This document shows, piece by piece, positions 47,242 through 59,296 of a stretch of DNA of 64,000 nucleotides. The position numbers and the translations under genes were made by a program. The stretch's first letter is position 1. Each line of letters opens with the position of its first letter. The stretch covers positions 15,917,642-15,981,641 of the forward strand of contig NC_064548.1 in assembly GCF_023856365.1 (NCBI RefSeq). The letters are read 5' to 3'. Below the pieces are notes generated by a model. The model was not told the origin of the DNA and did no database searches. It saw only the letters and a list, made by a program, of their open reading frames with translations. Origin of the DNA: Brienomyrus brachyistius (taxonomy: Eukaryota; Chordata; Actinopteri; Osteoglossiformes; Mormyridae).

Positions 47242-47971
47242 CAAGGTAAACCTCGGATTGCGAGTAATTTGGTTTGCGAGGGTTTTGCAAGATGAGCAAA
47301 TTTTTAAAATTAATTTTAACTTGATAAACGAGTGAGGTCTTGCGATACAAGTACTATGTATACACTTTGTCTGCCGAGCGTCACGTGATCACGACTGAGC
47401 TGATGGTTCTTTTCTCTCTTTCGCTGTGGAATTGTGGGTAATCGTCTCCCATGCTCAGTCTCAGTCGGCGTGCCTCACTCGTATAGTCAAAATTTAGTAG
47501 AAAAGCATCTCCCGAAAAAGGCCGTAGCAGTGGAAACGATGAATCTGTTTAAAAACAATGCAATGTCCACATTTCCGCGAAATTGAAAAGGAGACTAAAG
47601 CGGCTGTCATTGGATGGGTTCCTTGGTAAAGTCGCAAAAAAAGAAAAGGATTCCAGTGAGCCAACAGATAGCAGTGATTCCGTTAGTTATAGTGAAAGTC
47701 GTCCTACAAAATAACCCTCATCTTCTCCTCTTTCTCGTCTCCCTCACACCATCCACGATTATTTTCGAAGGTAAAGTGCAGGTTAATTTGTCTTATGTAT
47801 TTTTACTTTATATTTTGTATTAATCATTTTTATATGAATATTTCTGGGTTGTGGAACGAATCATCTGAGTTTCCATTATTTCTAATGGGAAAATTCACTT
47901 TGATATACGAGTGCTTTGGAATACGAGCACGTTTCCGGAACGAATTATGCTCGCAATCCGAGGTTTTACTG
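47242..47971 (+). mobile_element. pogo/Tigger-like DNA transposon, 730 bp, decayed
   Basis: The right end 'ctcgcaatccgaggttttac' plus tg is the inverted partner of the left end 'caaggtaaacctcggattgc' plus gag, with a few left-end mutations. TA dinucleotides lie just outside both ends (47240-47241, 47972-47973), as expected for Tc1/mariner-superfamily insertion. The interior keeps a broken 3' part of a coding region near 47510-47715, with residues such as 'MNLFKNNAMSTFP' and 'RKKRKDSSEPTDSSDS' in different frames. I recognise it as the C-terminal end of a pogo/Tigger-type transposase, from memory of family copies. The DNA-binding and DDE regions are missing. Confidence 0.75.
47510..47715 (+). 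pseudogene. Remnant of pogo/Tigger-like transposase C-terminus
   Basis: A lysine-rich then serine-rich coding remnant lies inside the 47242-47971 element, broken by at least one frameshift between 47580 and 47640. Only the tail region is present, so it cannot encode a functional transposase. Confidence 0.5.
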
Positions 47972-47973
47972 TA

Positions 47974-50165
47974 ACTGTATGTTAACAGCTGAAACACACA
48001 ACGTATACAATATAGCCATTTTTAATTATTTTATTTGTTTATAACATTCGTTCGTTTCTCGGTAGCAGTTGACAGCACCTGATTACAGGTTACTATTGCA
48101 TATCCGAATGTGGACACAACAATGAATAAATGTACTTAATTTCATCAAAAATGTAGTTTTAATGTGAAACGGTTCGTAACAATAAGTATGTGACATCCCT
48201 CACTCAAAAATGTAATGCTTCATATAATATAATGAAATTACATATTTGTTTTTTAGCTACATAAAATAAAATATCAACCCATAACTACTGTACCACACTA
48301 ACATCTCTGTTCTATTTTCCATGGACAAAGAAAATATGTCTGCATCCCAAACATGAGATCTTGCTTTGAATCACATTTCCCCAGATTTCTCTCTGAAATT
48401 AAATTTTTTTTATCTCACTGAAGGCTGAGCTGGATCTAAATAATAGGTCTTGGCAAGGTCTCGATGAAGTCTTCCTTTACCTTCACCAAACACCTCTGAG
48501 GACATCTCAAGCAAAACTTGCTGAAAGATCTCTAAAAATCTGCTATCGAACACATGCTTGGTATCCTCCTTGCTTGATCAATCTCGTTCGTCATATGACT
48601 TACTCATGTGACTATTTATGTCAATTGTTTTATTCATTAATTTCAGGAGGAGGAGGTTCCATTCAGACAAAGATGAGGATGTATTTTGCAGTGTTTTTTT
48701 TTTTTAGTTTCCTCCCAGAAAGTAAAATTACTTACTTCACAGATAGTAAATAAGCAGAAGGTACAGCTTTGAATGGAAAAATATTTATATGGGCATCTAT
48801 TAAGATAATGCAGTGATAATGTGTTTCACAGCGTTTACGTCCTGATAATATAGGAGGTCCAGTTCAGACCTGGGTTTACTGAGGTGCCTAAGGGTGCATA
48901 GTGCCCCCATATTAATAATGTGCCCCCTCAGGTGTAAGTCAATCAGTCCATTACTGTGACATGGTTACAGAGATCGTGCCCCCCCCGCCAAACTAATTTC
49001 AGATACACCCTTACTGGTGTGATTCTGGACCCGGCACTGGTCCAGCTAGCAATTCTCCCACATCCAGTGCAACAACCAGAATGGTAGCGAAAAAAGTATG
49101 GTAGGGGAGGGGCAATTTTTTTAAATATAAAAGCCCCCAAAATCTTTTCTGAAAGAAAAAAAAATCCTTTGTAGTGCAGCCACAGTCACAGCAGAAGGCT
49201 CCCCGTGTGAGGGACCGCAGAGAGCCATGTGAAGCCAGGGCTTGGCGTGGGTCGCGGTGCAGCTGATTAGATGGGTTTTGGTGGTGCCGCAGTAATAGGC
49301 TCCTCTCTGAGCTGCAGCGAACCCCTCGCGCCCCTGGCAGCCGGCGCGACTCGAATTAATCAGCTCTGCTGGGAGCTTCCTCCATCGCCACTCGGCGGGC
49401 GAACCTCTCCGGAGTCATTTACCGGCAAATCCCACTGTCAACCCCTCTGTCATTTAGGGCTTTTCATCACGCCTTCCCACTCTCTCCTGCTTGGAAAAAA
49501 AAAAAATAGAAAAGGGGAAAAAAAATTGAAATAGGTGACAGATTAGCCTAATGCCGGGTACTTTTTATAGACAGCTAGTATTATTACCCTTCTTTGTACC
49601 ATGGTGAGAGAGTGAGAGAGAGTGAGAGAGAGCGAGTAATGGTGAAAAAATGCAAAGGGAGTGAGCGATAGTGAGTAAGGGATGAAAAATAGAGATGCAG
49701 GAAGGTGTCAGTCTGTGGCATGCCGACTTTTTACGCTACCGCGGTAATTAGAACACCGTCTTGGCGACGGACCCGCAAAGTCCGCTGGGCCGCCGGCGAA
49801 GTCGCCCCGAATGTGAGAACATGTGGTCAACTTTGTTCCTCGTTCATGAAACCCAGAAGCCATAACTACCAATTAGCATCCGGTTCCCTCCCCCGGCGAG
49901 GATGGCGGAGCCACTGGACTGTGACGCTTAGGCCACTTAAGTGACCTATTTCGGGAGCCCAGGGGTCGGTGGGAACACCTCTAAGGTTAGCTTATCCTAT
50001 GATGAAACACAGGGCAACTCCACAGTAAATTAAAAATATGGGAAAAGGGCTTCTGTTATTACCGGAATCCTGAGACCCAGAGCATGAAGCTACATGCGAC
50101 CAGATGGTGCTGATGAAGACCATAGCTGAACGAGACTGCTGTTAATCAGGAATAACAATGTACGA
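47974..50165. other. Unique sequence, no gene seen
   Basis: Positions 48000-48840 are AT-rich with a T run near 48700. Positions 49200-49500 and 49700-49960 are GC-richer and repeat-free and could be conserved elements. A GAGA tract lies at about 49604-49632. No exon was recognised. Confidence 0.4.
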
Positions 50166-50281
50166 CAGTGTTTCCCAATCCAGTTCATGGGAACCTACAG
50201 ACGGTCCACTTTTTCGCTCCTAGGAGGGAGCAAAAACATGGACCGTCTCTGGGTCTCTAAGGACCAGGTTGGGAAGCACTA
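50166..50281. mobile_element. MITE-like element 'Z', copy 2
   Basis: The left end 'cagtgtttcccaatccag' and the right end 'aggaccaggttgggaagcac' are inverted repeats like copy 1 at 28308. The interior is shorter and nearly palindromic ('acggtccactttttcgctcc' against 'gagcaaaaacatggaccg'). Confidence 0.75.
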
Positions 50282-50554
50282 CTCTATAATACTGTTTTTC
50301 ATTCTAATGTAAGTCAGCTAAGATACCTGGCTTGTGGTATGTATTTAAAAGAATTAAGAAAAATATTTAGGGACATACAATTAATATGTCATAAAAAATA
50401 TAAGATGGTGGAGCGGTAGAGGCATAAAGTAACACAAGGACCTCGCCAAGTTCTCCATGAACCTTGACTGCTTAAATAAGTGTTTTAGATGTTCTAGGGT
50501 ACAGTAAATGTGAAGAGTTTTGAATGCGGTGTGTAGGCATTAAACGAGGTTGAG

Positions 50555-50985
50555 AGCAGTGTTTCTGAGATTGAAATATGCCAAAGGCTTTCAGTGGGCT
50601 GAGATTACAGTGGAATTGAGACTGTAATTTGCAAAGAATTCAGTACACTGAGACTAGAACATGCAAAGGACATGTAATAACTCATATTAAGGTTTTTGAG
50701 ACCGCAGCACCTACAGATATCGCTCAGTGGAGATTGCAGCATTTCACGACTGTAACGTACAGTAAGATTTCAGCAAGCCGCATTTACAGTTTTAGCGGTA
50801 GCAGCGTAATGCAGATTTAAGTAAACTGAGAGTACAGTGCTCTGGGATTGAAACATATAAAGATTTCAGAGGGCTGAGATTACAGAGTTTTGAGGATCAC
50901 AGCGTACGCAGACTTCAGTAATCTGAAACTGTGTTTTGCAGTGTCTAAATGTCACAGCAGACTGAGACCGTCGAGATTTAAATGA
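50555..50985 (+). repeat. Degenerate minisatellite, period about 47-51 bp
   Basis: Eight or nine diverged units share a pattern close to gag-att-g-aa-catgcaaagatttcag followed by a gctgagattacagt part. Well-preserved examples are 50561-50611 ('ctgagattgaaatatgcc'), 50848-50895 ('gggattgaaacatataaag', 'ggctgagattacag') and 50896-50943. Identity between units is low, so this is an old array that has stopped homogenising. Confidence 0.7.
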
Positions 50986-51500
50986 ATGGGACATTGAGTC
51001 CGTCTCATAATATACATATAGGGGTGGTTTGTAGCACATGACACCTGGCGCCATGCGAGTATAAGACAGTGAATTGACAGAGAATACTGTGCAGTTTATA
51101 ACATTTTGAACCTTCTTAGAGTATTATGGCCTTCATGTGTTTACTTAGTCAATATAAACTCAAAAAACAGCTGACATTTAAAACTAAGACTGGTGCCTGG
51201 AAATGAATAAACCGATTTACAAAGAATTTCGTATTGAGCCCGAAAGCCACACTACTCCTGAATACAGATAATACTAAGTGCTCGGCATTTTTTCAGTTTT
51301 GAAATACGTCGGCTATTTAGAAAAGCTTACTGTAAAAAAAGTAAGCATGAGTAGCACTTGTTTGCTATCAAATTTAATCTATTTTCAGATGTTGCAGAGT
51401 TAAGGCCCAAAACTGATAATTGCATTTAAAGTGACAGTCGGTGAAAGGTGCCCACAAAGCTACTGCTGCAAAACTGCAAGCGGAGGAGAGTGAGTGACAG
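50986..51500. other. AT-rich unique sequence
   Basis: Nothing recognised. Confidence 0.3.
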
Positions 51501-51501
51501 C

Positions 51502-51505
51502 ATGT

Positions 51506-51536
<31 letters not shown>

Positions 51537-51547
51537 GGGGGGGGGGG
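51502..51547. repeat. (GT)n followed by a 28-nt G run
   Basis: About nine GT dinucleotides pass into 28 consecutive G (51520-51547). It is the longest homopolymer in the window and can form a G-quadruplex. Confidence 0.95.
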
Positions 51548-51599
51548 CGGTGTTCCTATGAGTGTGTGGAGGAGTCTTTGCCTGTGGGGTGATTAATAG

Positions 51600-52300
51600 G
51601 AGACAGAAATAATGGCGAAATGAATGTGTCTCCTCGCTCATTTCCACCGCGCGGCTCTCCGACGGTGTCTGTTGTTTTCCTTCTGAGGCTGACAGGAAAA
51701 AGATGGCGTGGGGGAGGGGGGGTGGGCAAGCTGAGAAGAGGGACGGAAGCCGGGGTCACCGGATCGGCGCAGCACGGATACTCCACGGAGTTTCTGTCAA
51801 TTAAATTAAGGGCACCTTGCCAAGTAGAAGCTGTTCGGAATGTTGTCATGTAAATACAGACAACGCTCAAGCCGGAATCTAGGTAACGGGACCCGGAATG
51901 AGGCTCTAATTGGATGAATGTCCTTTTGTAAGCTCTTCCCGAATATTTGAACTCCCGTTTTCCCATGCAAATCGCTCCCAGAGAGCCGCACTCGACTTCC
52001 CCGTGATTGCATCACGGATTCCGGTTAAATATGCGCCGTGGGACTCTACCCCCAGCCATCTCACCCGCTGATTGAGTCGCGGTGGGTTTTCAGTTAACAT
52101 TAAACCCTTCGGTGGAGCGAGCTTTTTACCGAAGAACAAACACCTCAAGGCAAGGAGCTGGCGCGCAGACACAAACACAGACGTGCCGCTTCTGCTGCCC
52201 TCGCCAAGAAACAACTGCGCACGTTTGGCGGGCACCTGATAACCACTTATGCTTCAGAACTGCATGCCATCAATGCCATGTGACCAGATAAACTCCCCCG
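51600..52300. promoter_or_regulatory. CpG-rich unique block
   Basis: CpG is frequent from about 51620 to 52270, with a stretch 'gtcaattaaattaaggg' near 51796 and 'ggttaaatatgcgccgtg' near 52022. No protein-like frame or repeat accounts for it. Possible regulatory or promoter block. Confidence 0.35.
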
Positions 52301-53691
52301 CAGAACCCTATTGATAATAGATGCTAAAATGTGTGGAAGTTATTCTAACCTGTGTTTCCATGGAAAAGTAACAAACATTTAGGCAAAAGGTTGTTTTTTT
52401 TACTTTTTGGAACTCATACCAGTTTAGCTATCAGGCTGACGCAGGCTGGCGTAAATCTACGATCATCATAAAATTGTCTGTGCTACCCAGTATATCCAGT
52501 ATTCTTAGCATTCATGGGGAGTCTTCACCAAAATCTGACAGAGACCTTTCTTTTTTTTTTTTTTTTTTTAGATCCAGCATTGAAGATTAAAAAGATTAAA
52601 AAGGAGATTGAAATTAAAACGAATTCTGAAATTAATCTGAGAAATACAATTCAAAACAATATGTCATGTTTGGGCGACAGTGATCTTTTCCTTGTCCATG
52701 AGAAATCAGACAAAGAATCAAAGATATTAATGTGGTACCTCTGTATTTCTACGAATGTTGCATGGTTCAGCCGCACACATTTAAAGTGACTCCTTGATCA
52801 GATGATTTCAAGGTCAGTAGAGCCCTTTTACTCCTGGCCCTGGAGGTGAGTGATTGAACACTGGACACCACAGAGCCATGTGGGCAGACTGTGTGGACAA
52901 TCCCAGCCGCTTGGTCAGCCACACCGGATTATTTCCATTTGAAAAAGGCCCCTGTTTCCAGAAATCAGAGCTTTCGGGCCGTTAATAACATGTACGCCAT
53001 ATTGTGTTTCTTGTGGATCCACATGGCAACAACTGCCTGTGTGTAACTCAGAATGAAACAACTGCTGGTAAAATGCAAATAGAAATGCTAACTGGTTATG
53101 GAGAAATTAGTCTTTGCAACCAGTTGTGGGTTGGATTGCAAAGCACTGTCAATTGATCATTCACTGACCAGCTTAACCTAACAGGAACCAATAAAATAAG
53201 TAATACAACAGGGATTAAACTGATTAATGAATACCAGCCCACAGATTCCCACAAAGGCCCATTTCTCCGATCACATAACTTTTATGGCTCAAAGTTCTCA
53301 TTAAACTACTAGCAGATACTGAGATTCAGCTTCTGATGCTGAACAGCTTCTATAAAGATTTGACTGTGCCATGGATCCATACCGATTGAAGGACATCGAT
53401 TCAGCTGTACTGGGAACCTCTGAAGGCATGAAGGCCTGGTACTCAGAGGGACTGGGATGAAGATTTCTGGTTCTCACCTTTCAATACCAAGCAGAGGCAC
53501 TATTCCCACGAGAAGTAGGGCATCTCTTTCCGCAAAGCCCTCTTTCTAGATGTTCATTTCAGAAGTGCAAAGGAAGGGGGTTGGTTGGGAAAAGCATCCC
53601 TAGCATGCAAGAAACATCTGGTTTTATATTCCTAGGCTGAAGAAGGGATGTGCAGGAGGATAGAACTCCTATGTTTTGATAAATTTCATTA
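52301..53691. other. Unique sequence, no gene seen
   Basis: A run of about 20 T at 52550-52569 is followed by AG, which looks like a splice acceptor in front of a lysine-rich frame, but no supporting exon evidence exists. The rest was not recognised. Confidence 0.35.
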
Positions 53692-53775
53692 TTTGAAGGC
53701 GATGTGCTTCAAATCTCCCACTCAAATTTCCCACCCGTGGGACTAATAAAGGCAATCTTAATCTTAATCTTAATC
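53692..53775 (+). mobile_element. LINE-type 3' end with (AATCTT)n tail
   Basis: 'aatttcccacccgtgggac' and 'taataaaggcaatc' are followed by three or four TTAATC units. This matches the typical 3' end of 5'-truncated fish LINE copies that terminate in short tandem tails. Confidence 0.5.
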
Positions 53776-56732
53776 AGATCAACGGCCACAAATACCAGCA
53801 AGGCAGAAGTGACGGAAATGCTACAAGGACCTTGTACTGCTCGCGATCTGACCGATAGCACTGCTAATGGTAGGTACAGGTGGTGTGCTGCTAAAAGACT
53901 ATGATTATCTGGACAAACAAATAAACGTGGATAATAAAGAAGACTTGGTCTTCCATCCCAAAGGCAATGTGCAGATCCTGAGCAGGTTCATTGAAAATTC
54001 TGACAAGATGTGAGGTTCGTAAGTTAACGTGGCTGTAGACACATATGCCACAGGCCCATAGACTGTAAGAGAAAGGTGGGCACTTTACTGGAACGCAGAG
54101 GTCCGACACTGGGAGGACAGGAAGAAACAGGCAGTACATGCAAGCTTATGGAAACAAACACACAATTACAGCAAGCAATTGCACCCAATTACAAAAATAC
54201 AGGCAGAGATGACATATAAATTTTCCTGGGCACAATTCATTATTACTGTTATTGTTGTTGTTGCTGTTGTTTGTTTGTTTATTGTTTTTTTTCCCCTTAG
54301 AATAGGACTTATCCTACAAAACTGGGGGTGAGATAGCCATGCATTTTAAGACACTTTTGCGAGGTTAAACAAACTTATGGGGCAGAAATCATACGGTCTC
54401 CCACCAGTAAAATACGACAAACAAAGTTATTACCACGGCTGCAGAGGCAGGAAACGGCGAACTCCGTGACTGCTCCTGCACATGGTGTTCATCGCCATCG
54501 ATTTATTCCGATGCAGGCAAATTGGAGCTAAAGGCCATTAACTTTCTATAGGGAGGATCTTCCATCTAGGGACAGCTATGAGTACAAAAATGGGACACAC
54601 AGTGGATAGGGAGTGGTGATGAGGAAGGGATATCAAAATATAAAGGAAGAGCCAGAGTCACAACACTTCATTCCAGTCCAGCTGCCTCCTCATGAACAGC
54701 ATGAGGCATTAACGCATAATATGGCACATGATGGAGAAGCGAAGGTAATGATACCCATGCAACCTATAATTAGCTGGAATTACCCAGAATGCAAAGACAA
54801 GCAATAGCATTTACTCAACTAATGTGGGTTTGACTACTTGTCTATTTACATAACTTTCAAGAAGAGCAGATCAACCTCTTAGTAGCTAGAGCGTCACGGT
54901 AGAGCTCCAGCAAAGAGCTTTGATATTGATTATCCTGCTGCATCTCCTTGCCAAGCATCGCCGACAAGTCAGCGCACTCTGTCACGTCCAAGTTGGCCCA
55001 GCCTGACCCTCATCTGCAGATCTTGTGTAGCAGAGAGAGGGAGAGCGGGGCAATGGATTAATGAGACATGAACTTCGGGGGTGTAAAGCGAGGTGGAGAA
55101 AATACGACCCCCTGCTCCAGAAGCAGTGAGAAGCCCAGCGAGTGGGGGGAGGGTGGGGCTGACTCAGGCCTTTTTGATGTTGATACAGTGATGAGCATGG
55201 AGACCGCACACCCTCGCGCATCAAAGCAAGAGTGCGAGATGCACTTCGACGTCTCACACTGACTAATGAGGAAAAACAAGGGAAGTTGCATAATCGGGGG
55301 AACCAAACTCATATCCGTCTTCAGGAAAAACAAGCCACAACACGGCTGTTCTCTTCTCTCTCTTTCCCTTAAGGGGGATATTGTACCGATGAAGATACGC
55401 GATTCAGCAGGTGCCTCGGAGGAGAAACCTAAAAGGAGACATTTTTGGAGGCACCTATGACGTATGGCGTCTCCCCAGTGGTATCACCCAGACTAAGACT
55501 GGCAGACAGTTTGCATGGACCTTTGAAGTTTGGAGACAACATTTCTGCACAGGACCAGTTAGCAGGAGAGGACTTTGCCGCCATGTTTGTTACTTCGTGT
55601 CTGTTTTGCAGGTACACTGTCAGTTAGTATTGAAATGCCTGTTTCGTGGTTGGTGATAATGGGTGCCGAGTGCTTCTGTTCTGGAAACTGGCAATGCTTG
55701 GTAAAAGCGTACTGGTTTGATTGCCTCAAACACCTAGACTGATGGAATTCTAGGACAGAATCCTGGCGATAGGATTCCTATACACACAAAGTCAATATGG
55801 GGTTACTAATGCAACACAGTAACAGACACGCTCAATTATAAAATTAGTCATGGTCATTTGAGACACATGGGCGCAGTTATACCATAAAAGCTGTTAGCGT
55901 TTCCCGTTCGTGTGCTTACAAGGGCTTTGAAGACCTTGTGGCTCACATGACCGCTATTCTCAGCTGGGCTACAGCGAGAATACAACAGCTCTTGCCTATT
56001 CCACTCCTTGCGTCTTGTGTACAATTTAATACCCGTATAGGACTCTATGAACAACCCCCCCCCACACTCACACCAACATCTCCTCGTGAGCCTGCCTCAG
56101 ATGCCGAGGCAGGGGGAGGGAGGGAGTTTGATGTTCTGTTTGCAGCCATTTGTCACGCGCCGCTAACAGAGACCAGCAGTCCTCTGCACACAGATCAATA
56201 CTCCCCTAACCCAGACCTAATCTAGAGAGAGTTTCCTCCAATTCCGCCTCCCATTCCCTCTCGGCTCACCGCCACTTGCCTCCACTTTTATTTCCCCCCT
56301 TGCCTCTTTTCCAGCGATCATTTAGACGCCGGCGCTGTGGCCATTTTTCATCCTCCGGTCGGAATCGGTGACAAAGAGGGGAACGATGTTCCCTGACATG
56401 CAGGATGATGGATATGATATGGTGTGGGGGCCGAGGGGCGTCCGCGTGCCAGTGCCGGGAGATAGATTAGCTGCCTAATCGCCCACCTGACATTGCAGAT
56501 TCTCTCCCCCCTGCAACCCCCATCTCCATCCCCAGCCATCCCCTGCTTGCGGTTCCTTTTGCCTGTTTGTTCTACCAGCCCATAGCAGAAAGTACAAGGA
56601 GAGGAGAAATTACAGGCAAGATGGAGAAGCGTATCCTGGACCGGAAGTGGGCCAAACACTTCAGCCCGTAGCTTTGCATGCAATTTAAAAATTAAAATGA
56701 TTATATTGCATTATATATTTAATTATTTTATG
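53776..56732. other. Long unique stretch, no gene seen
   Basis: The open frames here (91 codons at most in unique DNA) show no family resemblance. The region 56040-56680 is GC-richer and repeat-free. No RNA gene or transposon was identified. Confidence 0.4.
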
Positions 56733-56935
56733 CACCTTAACCCCCACCCAGCCTTAACCTTAACCATAAGTAACCAAACAAATCATAGTTTTTCGGTTGC
56801 ATACTCAGATCTTTGTGGGGACCTGAAAAATGTTCCCCACAATTTCAAAATAACAGGTTTTTATAACATTGGGGGAATATTTGGTCTCCACAATGTAATA
56901 TCAACATAGTCCACACACACAAACACACTCACACA
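56733..56935 (-). repeat. 'gtggggac' repeat, copy 5
   Basis: The copy reads 'cccagccttaaccttaacc', 'gatctttgtggggacctg', 'aatgttccccacaat' and ends in a CA-rich tract. Relative to 10567-10822 it is reversed. Confidence 0.65.
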
Positions 56936-57021
56936 CTTTGTAATACAGTAACGTGCATGTTTGAAACTGTCAAACAAATATGTATGTGGAATATGAGCAT
57001 ATCTGCGTCTTCATATGTGCT

Positions 57022-57245
57022 AACAGGGGCCCTCGGAGGTGGTGAGTCAAGGGACCCAGCACTTCATTCCACTGGGGCCCCCACTCATCAAAATCTACTG
57101 AGGGGGCCCCACCCCCCCAGTCAGAAAAATCTATAGACCCCTCCCCCTTCTGCCTGCATTTCTTCAGACAGAAAGTGCCAAACTAAACGAAGGGGCCAAG
57201 GCAACATTTTAGTCTGGGGGCCCCGAATTTGGCCGAAGTACTTTA
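57022..57245 (+). mobile_element. Interspersed repeat 'Y', copy 2
   Basis: 'ccactggggcccccactc', 'catcaaaatctactgagg', 'catttcttcagacagaaag' and 'gtctgggggccccgaat' parallel the insert at about 35385-35600. No ends or coding frame are recognised. Confidence 0.5.
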
Positions 57246-58350
57246 TACTTGCCTATATATGTACACGTATATATAGAATATATAGGCAATAAAAAGTTTT
57301 TCAAAGGTTTCGTTTAATTGGGGCTCAAACAGCTGCCATGTGAGAGTGCGTCAGAGGCCTCTCCCTGACAGATAACCACGCTCTCCAGTTCTCCCACTCT
57401 CTCCCCCTGGAAAGTCTCTCTGACTGACTTGCCAGTGTGACAAAGGGCTCGTTTTTCACCGCAGTCTCACAAAAGCCCGTGTCACTATGGAAAGACAAAG
57501 CGCGTTAGTGTCTGGAGTGTTTGTGTCCGCGGAGAGCAGCAAGACAGAAACTGTTTACGGCGAGAGAGTGGCTCTGGTTACGTCCCTGCTTGCACAAAAG
57601 CGCCTTTCTTTCGCAATCCTGCAGAACAACATGAATCGATTCTGCGTCTCGATCTGCTCCTACCTCATGCTCTGGATTTTGGACAGGCCGTGCTTGAGAG
57701 ATTAAGTCGCCAGTGTTTGGGTGACCTATAGGGCTGTGCATAGCATCTATTAAATTCACACACCTTCCGGGCATGTTCCCGGTAAAAAAAAAAAATAATA
57801 ATAATAATTGCACACTACTGTCATTTTAATGGCACCTCTCTAACGTCAAATTAAAAAAAAATAAAAAAACACAAAAGATGCATCACATGTGAACAAATTA
57901 GAAATTTAAGCGGTAAATTATTTAGAGAACTTAAAGGTAATGATAAAGGAATTAGATGAGTGACAGTATCATCCCCGCCAATACGATTTAGGGTAAAAGC
58001 TGCATGTGACTACTCTCAATCTCAAAATTGCACTTTGAGAGCTTCTAAACGATCCAATTTCTGTCACAATATCTCTCCAGAGGTTTGAATACTATCATAT
58101 TTGAAAGAGAATTGCCTTTCTCTCCCTGTTTAAAGTTTTCATGTAACTGGCCACCCTGGAGGATTCTGCCAGACAGAAAACTGTCGCTGCTACCTTGCAG
58201 CTTTCACAATAATAATCTCCACTGGCTGCCGGGGCAGCAGCAAAATGACAACCTTCACCATTTAAATCTTAAAAAAATAGTTCTGACAGGGCCCCAATAA
58301 TATCTGTTCATAGAATTTTTTTTTTTTTTACTATACTGCTGGTTGATGCT
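57246..58350. other. Unique sequence, no gene seen
   Basis: An A run with (AAT)n lies at 57785-57807. Nothing else was recognised. The 72-codon frame at 57487-57705 has no known match. Confidence 0.35.
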
Positions 58351-58494
58351 CAGTGTTGGGGCAGTTACTCAGCTGAGTTCTCTGTGACTCTTTATATCGA
58401 ACTGGTTGGTTGAAACAAAATTCTGGTCTGGATTTGTACTTTTTGGACCTGAACTTTCCATGGATTACTTTTTTGAGTAACTTCCCCAACACTG
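58351..58494. mobile_element. hAT-like MITE, 144 bp
   Basis: The ends are inverted: 'cagtgttggggcagttactc' and 'gagtaacttccccaacactg'. The 8-bp flanks (ttgatgct and tttctgct) match at 6 of 8 positions, consistent with a decayed hAT target duplication. CAGTG...CACTG termini are typical of fish hAT MITEs. Confidence 0.8.
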
Positions 58495-59004
58495 TTTCTG
58501 CTGCCCATTCTTTATTACAGGCTCCCCTGAATTAATAATGATTGTAATCTCCACCTTATCCAACATCTTGCATTAAATGTCAGATTGCATTCATGAATGT
58601 TACATTTTCATGTGTTGGTTGCTGTTATCAAGAGAAGCTGGCTTCCGGTGCTGTAAAGCTGAGGAATCCTCCCCCGCCATAGCACCACCTCCGTATCCCT
58701 GATTATGATGTCATAATGGCAGGGTCGACAGCCTTGTCCTCACCGCCGAGCACAATGCCTCCAGCTGCATCCGAGCACTGGCCAAAGGTGATGCTCCGGT
58801 GATGGTATCAGAGAGCTCCTCTCAAAGCAGGCTGCATGGCCACAAACACTCGTGTCGGCTAAACTGAAGCAGTCAGTGGGAGTCATAACACGCAGCTACC
58901 AGGCAGATTCATTTGAACTGGTTTAGTCAAAACACTCTGCAATCAGTTCCTGCTAGGCTTAAATGAAAAAAAAAAAAATGAAGAAGAGATCTAGGGTACA
59001 GAAG
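58495..59004. other. Unique sequence, nothing recognised
   Basis: No gene or repeat identified between the two short DNA elements. Confidence 0.3.
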
Positions 59005-59296
59005 GGGTGTTTCTCAATAACAAGGACGCAAAGATCGTACTTGTGGTCTTGGCAAGAGCAGTCTCGCTAACTTGCCTCCCAAGAACGAACTTGGGATGCA
59101 GTGAATCATGGGATTGTTCTCCTTTGGCGAGGATGCATCCTTTATGTTTGGGGTTGGGCAGGAACAGCTTTGGGGGATCTTTATAGTCCTGTGTACTTCT
59201 TTATATTGGAACTAGCCTTCAAGCAATGGAAGATGTTACAAAATGGGTGAACGCGAGAACATAAGAACGGTGAAGTATGCATGTTGAGAAACACCC
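59005..59296. mobile_element. MITE, 292 bp, with AAG duplication
   Basis: The ends 'gggtgtttctcaata' and 'tgttgagaaacaccc' are inverted. AAG flanks both sides (59002-59004, 59297-59299), a 3-bp duplication as seen for PIF/Harbinger-type elements. The interior has no transposase frame. The superfamily is inferred from duplication length only. Confidence 0.7.

Noticed and set aside
52550..52789. Poly-T plus AG as a splice acceptor with a lysine-rich exon
   Set aside because: A homopolymer T run is common here, the frame has no recognisable domain and no convincing donor or neighbouring exon was found.
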